The notes under the pieces are model-generated. The model saw only the letters and a program-made list of their open reading frames with translations. It made no database searches and had not been told where the DNA came from. The position numbers were made by a program, and so were the translations under genes. Below are positions 59,926 to 64,000 of a stretch of 64,000 nucleotides of DNA, piece after piece. Within the stretch, counting starts at the first letter, position 1, and every line of letters starts with the position of its first letter. Source of the stretch: Streptomyces sp. NBC_00306 (GTDB taxonomy: Bacteria; Actinomycetota; Actinomycetes; Streptomycetales; Streptomycetaceae). Location: assembly GCF_036169555.1 (NCBI RefSeq), contig NZ_CP108032.1, forward strand, positions 992,001-1,056,000, read 5' to 3'.

Positions 59926-60951
59926 ATGCGCATTGGTGTGCTCACCTCCGGCGGCGACTGCCCCGGCCTGAACGCCGTCATCCGCTCCGTCGTACACCGC
60001 GCCGTCGTCGACCACGGCGATGAGGTCATCGGCTTCCACGACGGGTGGAAGGGACTTCTGGAGTGCGACTACCGCAAGCTCGACCTCGACGCCGTGGGCG
60101 GCATCCTGGCCCGCGGCGGAACCATCCTCGGGTCCTCCCGTGTCCAGCCGGCGCACCTGCGTGACGGTGTGGAACGCGCCAAGGGACATGTCGCCGAGCT
60201 CGGCCTCGACGCGATCATCCCGATCGGCGGCGAGGGCACGCTGAAGGCGGCCAACCTCCTCTCCGAGGGCGGCCTGCCGATCGTCGGCGTGCCGAAGACC
60301 ATCGACAACGACATCGCGTCGACCGACGTCACCTTCGGTTTCGACACGGCGGTCGGGGTGGCCACCGAGGCCCTCGACCGGCTGAAGACCACGGCCGAGT
60401 CGCACCAGCGTGTGCTGGTCGTCGAGGTCATGGGCCGGCACACCGGCTGGATCGCGCTGCACTCGGGCATGGCGGCCGGCGCCCACGCCATCGTCGTCCC
60501 TGAGCGGCCGTTCGACATCGACGAGCTCAGCAAGCGGGTCGGTGAGCGCTTCGAGGCGGGCAAGCGGTTCGCCATCGTCGTCGCCGCCGAGGGCGCCAAG
60601 CCCCGCGAGGGCTCGATGCAGTGGGACGAGGGCGGCAAGGACATCTACGGGCACGAGCGCTTCGCGGGCGTCGCCCGGCAGCTCTCCATCGAGCTGGAGG
60701 AGCGCCTCGGCAAGGAGGCCCGGCCGGTCATCCTGGGGCACGTCCAGCGCGGCGGAACCCCGACGGCGTACGACCGTGTCCTCGCGACCCGCTTCGGCTG
60801 GCACGCGGTGGAGGCGGCGCACCGCGGTGAGTTCGGCATGATGACCGCGCTGCGCGGCACGGACATCACGATGGTGCCGCTGGCCGAGGCCACCGAGACG
60901 CTCAAGACCGTCCCGGACGAGCGGTACGCCGAGGCCGAGACCGTCCTGTGA
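59926..60951 (+). CDS. pfkA: 6-phosphofructokinase
   Basis: A 341-residue phosphofructokinase that makes fructose-1,6-bisphosphate in glycolysis. Motifs: TSGGDCPGLNAVIRSV (residues 9-24), IPIGGEGTL, VPKTIDND, the catalytic region VMGRHTGWIAL, and GHVQRGGTPTAYDRVLATRFG. In GGEGT the Gly at the position called 104 in the E. coli enzyme favours ATP over pyrophosphate as donor; Lys after Pro (PKTIDND) is the actinobacterial pattern. A TAGGGT box at 59855 may be the -10 element. ATG 59926 is the normal family start. Confidence 0.95.
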   Translation: MRIGVLTSGGDCPGLNAVIRSVVHRAVVDHGDEVIGFHDGWKGLLECDYRKLDLDAVGGILARGGTILGSSRVQPAHLRDGVERAKGHVAELGLDAIIPIGGEGTLKAANLLSEGGLPIVGVPKTIDNDIASTDVTFGFDTAVGVATEALDRLKTTAESHQRVLVVEVMGRHTGWIALHSGMAAGAHAIVVPERPFDIDELSKRVGERFEAGKRFAIVVAAEGAKPREGSMQWDEGGKDIYGHERFAGVARQLSIELEERLGKEARPVILGHVQRGGTPTAYDRVLATRFGWHAVEAAHRGEFGMMTALRGTDITMVPLAEATETLKTVPDERYAEAETVL

Positions 60952-60967
60952 GGTAGTCGCAGACCGC

Positions 60968-61005
60968 GAACTGCCCCCGGCCGCAACCGCGGCCGGGGGC
61001 AGTTC
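60968..61005. terminator. strong hairpin terminator after pfkA
   Basis: A 17-bp arm GAACTGCCCCCGGCCGC (60968-60984) pairs perfectly with 60989-61005 across a 4-base loop. It lies 16 bp past the pfkA stop and is followed by TAG-TCT; no U-tract. Confidence 0.88.
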
Positions 61006-61055
61006 TAGTCTGGTGCGGACAACAAGCACGAATCGGTACGCACAGGGGTGCACAG

Positions 61056-62006
61056 ATGGATCACAGCGGGCACGGCATGACGATGGATCTGCCGCCGTTC
61101 ACGCTGGGACGGGGTCTGGAGTTCTCCCCGGACCCGTTCTTCCTGACGGGCTGTGTGCTCGCGCTGGTGCTGTACGGCTGGGGGGTGCTGCGGTTGCGCC
61201 GGCGCGGCGACAGCTGGCCGGTCAGCCGCACGGTGCTGTTCACCGTGGGCGTGCTGAGCGTGGCCCTGGTGATGTGCACCAAGCTGAACGACTACGGCAT
61301 GGTCATGTTCAGCGTGCACATGGTGCAGCACATGGTGATCAGCATGCTGTCCCCCATCGTGCTGCTGCTGGGGGCGCCGGTCACGCTGGCGCTGCGCGCG
61401 CTGCCGGTCGCCGGCCGCGGCCGCAAGGGTCCGCGCGAGCTGCTGCTCGCACTGCTGCACAGCCGGTACATGAAGATCGTGACCCATCCGGCGTTCACCA
61501 TCCCGCTGTTCATCGCGAGCCTCTACGGCCTCTACTTCACGCCGCTGTTCGACTTCCTGATGGGGTCGACCGTGGGGCATGCCGCGATGATGGTGCACTT
61601 CCTCGCCGTCGGCCTGGTCTTCTTCTGGCCGATCATGGGCGTGGACCCCGGGCCGCACCGGCCGGGCTATGTGATGCGGATGCTGGAGCTCTTCGCCGGG
61701 ATGCCGTTCCACGCGTTCTTCGGTATCGCGCTGATGATGGCGACCGAGCCCATGATCGGCGCCTACCGCAACCCGCCGGCCTCGCTCGGCATCGACGCAC
61801 TCACCGACCAGAACGCCGCGGGCGGCATCGCCTGGGCGTTCAGCGAGATCCCGTCCGTGCTGGTGCTGATCGCCCTGGTCTTCCAGTGGTACCGCTCCGA
61901 GCAGCGGCAGGCCAGGCGCCTCGACCGGGCCGCGGACCGGGACGGCGACAAGGAGCTCGAGGCGTACAACGCCTATCTCGCCTCGCTCCAGGCACGCAGC
62001 CGGTAG
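61056..62006 (+). CDS. CtaG-like cytochrome c oxidase assembly membrane protein
   Basis: A 316-residue membrane protein of the CtaG/caa3-assembly type (DUF1404-like), with about seven helices. His/Met-rich features are MDHSGHGMTMDLPP at the N-terminus, VHMVQHMVISMLSPI near residue 85, and GHAAMMVHFLAVGLVFFWPIMGVDPGPHRPG near 170. These fit a role in copper supply or oxidase assembly. The C-terminus is basic and cytosolic. The gene follows the pfkA terminator and is probably its own unit. Confidence 0.85.
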   Translation: MDHSGHGMTMDLPPFTLGRGLEFSPDPFFLTGCVLALVLYGWGVLRLRRRGDSWPVSRTVLFTVGVLSVALVMCTKLNDYGMVMFSVHMVQHMVISMLSPIVLLLGAPVTLALRALPVAGRGRKGPRELLLALLHSRYMKIVTHPAFTIPLFIASLYGLYFTPLFDFLMGSTVGHAAMMVHFLAVGLVFFWPIMGVDPGPHRPGYVMRMLELFAGMPFHAFFGIALMMATEPMIGAYRNPPASLGIDALTDQNAAGGIAWAFSEIPSVLVLIALVFQWYRSEQRQARRLDRAADRDGDKELEAYNAYLASLQARSR

Positions 62007-62094
62007 TGAGCACGGCGGACGGGCAGTAGCGCGAAGCCCTCCTCGCGGGTGACCATGGTCCTGGGCGGCCGTGGCCGCACGGAGGAGGGCGCGC

Positions 62095-62256
62095 ATGTCC
62101 GGATCCACGAAGGCGATGGGAGTGCTCACCGTCTCGACCCTGGTGGTCGTGACCGCCTATACGGCAGCACTCGGCAGCAACGGCTGGCTCTGGTTCGGCT
62201 GGGTCGTGCTCGGCCTGCTGACGATCGGGGTGATCGCCTCGCGCGGCAACACCTGA
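62095..62256 (+). CDS. small two-helix membrane protein
   Basis: A 53-residue protein with two hydrophobic segments (about residues 8-25 and 30-46) separated by GSNGWLW. GGAGGAGGGC lies directly upstream of ATG 62095, which strongly supports translation. I do not recognise a family with certainty. It lies 88 bp after the CtaG-like gene on the same strand. Confidence 0.7.
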   Translation: MSGSTKAMGVLTVSTLVVVTAYTAALGSNGWLWFGWVVLGLLTIGVIASRGNT

Positions 62257-62359
62257 CGGCGGGCGCCGCGGGCGCTCGGCCGCTACGCGGAACGGGCCGG
62301 CGCCCGGCAGAAGGCAAGGGCGCCGGGCAGTGCCCGGCAGGTCGGCCGCCGGGCGGTGC

Positions 62360-62752
62360 TCAGAAGCGGAAGACCGCTCCGGTCGCCGCGTCGAGCGCGC
62401 ACGCGTTGGCGTAGGTCTTCTGCCAGCTCATCGAGCGCTGCTGCCAGCTGCCAGTGGCCTCGACCGTCACCGGGTCGAACTTCTTGGTGCACGGGTGCGG
62501 GTCGGCGGGCAGTTTGTCGAGGTCGCCGCCGGCCTTCGTGAGCGCCGCGCACGCGTCCGCCGCCGCGGGGTGCGGGCCGCCGGGCTCGGGTGCGCACTTC
62601 AGCATCACCCCGCGCATCCAGGTGTTCTCGCTGCCGGACACGGTCAGGAACAGCCCCTCGCCGGCGACGGGCTCTTCGTCCGCGGCCTGCGCGGGCACCA
62701 CGGCGGCAAGGGTCATCAGGGCGGCTGCGGCAAGAGTGACACTGCGGTACAT
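62360..62752 (-). CDS. subtilisin-inhibitor-like (SSI) secreted protease inhibitor
   Basis: A 130-residue secreted serine-protease inhibitor. The signal peptide ends at about residue 23 (AQA), and the mature part has Cys residues placed for the two SSI disulfides. The reactive loop reads CTKKFDPV, which aligns with CPMVYDPV of Streptomyces subtilisin inhibitor, so P1 is Lys. A Lys P1 favours trypsin-like proteases. AGGAGCC lies upstream of ATG 62752. Such inhibitors help control extracellular proteases during aerial growth. Confidence 0.92.
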   Translation of the reverse strand: MYRSVTLAAAALMTLAAVVPAQAADEEPVAGEGLFLTVSGSENTWMRGVMLKCAPEPGGPHPAAADACAALTKAGGDLDKLPADPHPCTKKFDPVTVEATGSWQQRSMSWQKTYANACALDAATGAVFRF

Positions 62753-62917
62753 CGAAGGCTCCTGGGGCTCGGGGAACGACGCAGGGTCGGACCGACGGAG
62801 GCAAGAGCACTCCTGGACGGGCGCGGTGGCAAGCGGCCGCGCGGCCCCGGTCGCGCGTACGGGCGACAGAAATCGCCCGTACGGCCCCGGGGCCGCCGCC
62901 TCGAACCGGCCGGTGCC

Positions 62918-63454
62918 TCAGCCGACACCCACCGGGACGCGTTCGGTGTCCTCAGCCCGGTGCCGCGCTGCGGGCTCGACCTCCCGTTGGACGACGGGGT
63001 CCACGGGAAGGGGCTTGAACTCGGGCATCGGGGCCGAGGGGGCGGGGGTGGCCCGCAGCATGCGCTCGGCCTGTGTCACCCGCCGGCTGAACCAGATCAC
63101 CTTGCCGGTCGTCGTACCGCACGTGCCCCAGCTGTCACTGAGGACGGCGACGGTCGCGAGACCGCCCCTCGACGGGCAGGAACTGGTCAGCCGTGGCATA
63201 TGGCTGTCGTTGTCCGCCACGGACGCGATCAGATGCCGCCCGGTCCAGCGCAGTTCCACCACGCAGGTCTTGTCACCCGTGACGTGCTGGACGACGTTGC
63301 CGACCAGTTCGTCGACCGCGCGACAGACGGGGGTGATGTGCGCTTCGAGCTTCCAGTGCCGAAGATGTGCCGCGAGAATGCGCCGGATCTGGGGGATCCG
63401 CTCTGTGGTTGCCTGCACTTCCAAGGTGTATCGGCAGGCGGCCTGAACGTGCAT
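62918..63454 (-). CDS. ATP-binding GHKL protein (anti-sigma-factor kinase-like)
   Basis: A 178-residue protein with a single HATPase_c domain. The N-box ITPVCRAVDELVGNVVQH is near residue 40; the G1-like VADNDSHMPRL and the glycine turn PSRGGLATVAVLSDSWG follow. There is no histidine-kinase phosphoacceptor domain, as in the RsbW/SpoIIAB class abundant in Streptomyces. The tail after residue 130 is Pro-rich and disordered. ATG 63454 has GAGGAG upstream. The partner sigma factor or anti-anti-sigma is not in the window. Confidence 0.82.
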   Translation of the reverse strand: MHVQAACRYTLEVQATTERIPQIRRILAAHLRHWKLEAHITPVCRAVDELVGNVVQHVTGDKTCVVELRWTGRHLIASVADNDSHMPRLTSSCPSRGGLATVAVLSDSWGTCGTTTGKVIWFSRRVTQAERMLRATPAPSAPMPEFKPLPVDPVVQREVEPAARHRAEDTERVPVGVG

Positions 63455-63726
63455 GACCGTGGCTCCTCACCGCAACAGGGCTGTCTCTTCGGATGCGGGC
63501 CCCCGAGTGCGAAGAGTGAGCACCTGACGCTTCTGGGTCACTGACCAGAGTGACCTCACGTCGTCACAACCGCAACACATCGCCCGACCGGAGCAGTGGC
63601 TCATCCCGTCGGGCACGGTTACGCGGAGCGTGCCGTGCACATAAACTGACCGTCCCCAAGACACCGACTGACCAGGGACGACGCGGCCCTGATCCTGATT
63701 CCGGACCGAGTGAGGAGCACCCTGAA

Positions 63727-64000
63727 GTGTTCTATTACGTGCTCAAATACGTCATTCTGGGGCCGCTTCTGCGGTTGCTGTTCCGGCCCCGGATCGAGGG
63801 GCTTGAGCACATCCCCGAGGACGGCGCGGCGATCGTCGCAGGAAACCATCTGTCGTTCTCGGACCACTTCCTCATGCCGGCGATCATCAAGCGCCGCATC
63901 ACGTTCCTCGCGAAGGCGGAGTACTTCACCGGTCCGGGCCTCAAGGGCCGGCTGACCGCCGCGTTCTTCCGCAGCGCCGGTCAGATCCCGGTCGACCGCT
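63727..64000 (+). CDS. 1-acylglycerol-3-phosphate acyltransferase (PlsC), 3' end cut off
   Basis: A partial gene of 91 codons that runs off the window. The acyltransferase motif I NHLSFSD (NHxxxxD) appears near residue 40, and the PVDR motif at the end of the visible part is near motif III. A hydrophobic start (YYVLKYVILGPLLRLLF) anchors it to the membrane. It would acylate lysophosphatidate in phospholipid synthesis. The GTG start at 63727 has GAGGAG about 10 bp upstream. The 272 bp before it hold no supported gene, only promoter-like sequence. Confidence 0.88.
   Translation, partial: MFYYVLKYVILGPLLRLLFRPRIEGLEHIPEDGAAIVAGNHLSFSDHFLMPAIIKRRITFLAKAEYFTGPGLKGRLTAAFFRSAGQIPVDR

Noticed and set aside
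63467..63664. A 65-codon minus-strand frame upstream of the GHKL protein
   Set aside because: Cys/Arg-rich with no ribosome binding site; the region is better explained as promoters for the GHKL and PlsC genes.

Overview
The window is a stretch of chromosome from a high-GC actinobacterium, almost certainly a Streptomyces. The basis is the very high GC content, the G/C-ending third codon positions, the many GTG starts behind purine-rich ribosome binding sites, and typical family members: a subtilisin-inhibitor-like (SSI) secreted inhibitor, DUF6421, DUF5134, DUF305 and LVIVD proteins, a MurT/GatD pair, RNase J and a DUF3516 helicase. About 58 protein genes are supported, one of them cut off at each edge, plus one decayed transposase fragment. 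No rRNA, tRNA, CRISPR array, prophage or intact insertion sequence was seen.

Layout. 1-8.5 kb: truncated DUF6421 gene, esterase, glycerophosphodiesterase, GNAT acetyltransferase diverging from a VOC protein, membrane proteins (DUF5134, M56 metallopeptidase, PAP2), a HAD hydrolase and a TetR regulator. 8.5-18.8 kb: secreted LVIVD-repeat protein diverging from a DUF305 lipoprotein, a DUF6214-like protein, ferredoxin-NADP reductase, an ArsR regulator diverging from an Old-Yellow-Enzyme gene over two perfect operator-like palindromes, a BNR-repeat protein, uracil-DNA glycosylase overlapping a BadF/BadG-type kinase, and a CbiX-like protein. 18.8-26.8 kb: lactonase, a stand-alone bacterial nitric oxide synthase, a FUSC transporter diverging from an Lrp/AsnC regulator, a HAD hydrolase, RNase J and DoxX. 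26.9-31.5 kb: two GH13 alpha-glucan enzymes flanking a luciferase-like flavin oxidoreductase; the first GH13 gene appears to lack any ATG/GTG/TTG start.

32.1-36.4 kb holds a probable lysine/pipecolate/2-aminoadipate catabolic group: an FAD amino-acid oxidase, a 2-oxoadipate dioxygenase/decarboxylase (HglS) and an aminoadipate-semialdehyde dehydrogenase. 36.5-41.8 kb: an FMO-like enzyme, MltG, an unknown protein, and an ABC exporter diverging from a MarR regulator over a 24-bp palindrome. 41.9-45.1 kb: a Tat-exported Gfo/Idh/MocA (GH109-like) protein convergent with a secreted PNGase-A-like protein, both pointing to glycan work outside the cell. 45.2-48.8 kb: two overlapping ABC half-transporters with complementary defects, one lacking Walker A and the other lacking the signature motif. 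48.8-50.9 kb: IS5-type transposase remnant, DinB protein and YdjM-like membrane protein.

50.9-64 kb is mostly housekeeping: helicase, acyl-CoA thioesterase II, glutathione peroxidase, acyl-CoA dehydrogenase diverging from a TetR regulator, peptide deformylase, the MurT/GatD lipid II amidation pair, 6-phosphofructokinase, a CtaG-like protein, the SSI-type inhibitor, an ATPase-type anti-sigma-like protein and a truncated PlsC acyltransferase. Strong hairpin terminators separate many units.
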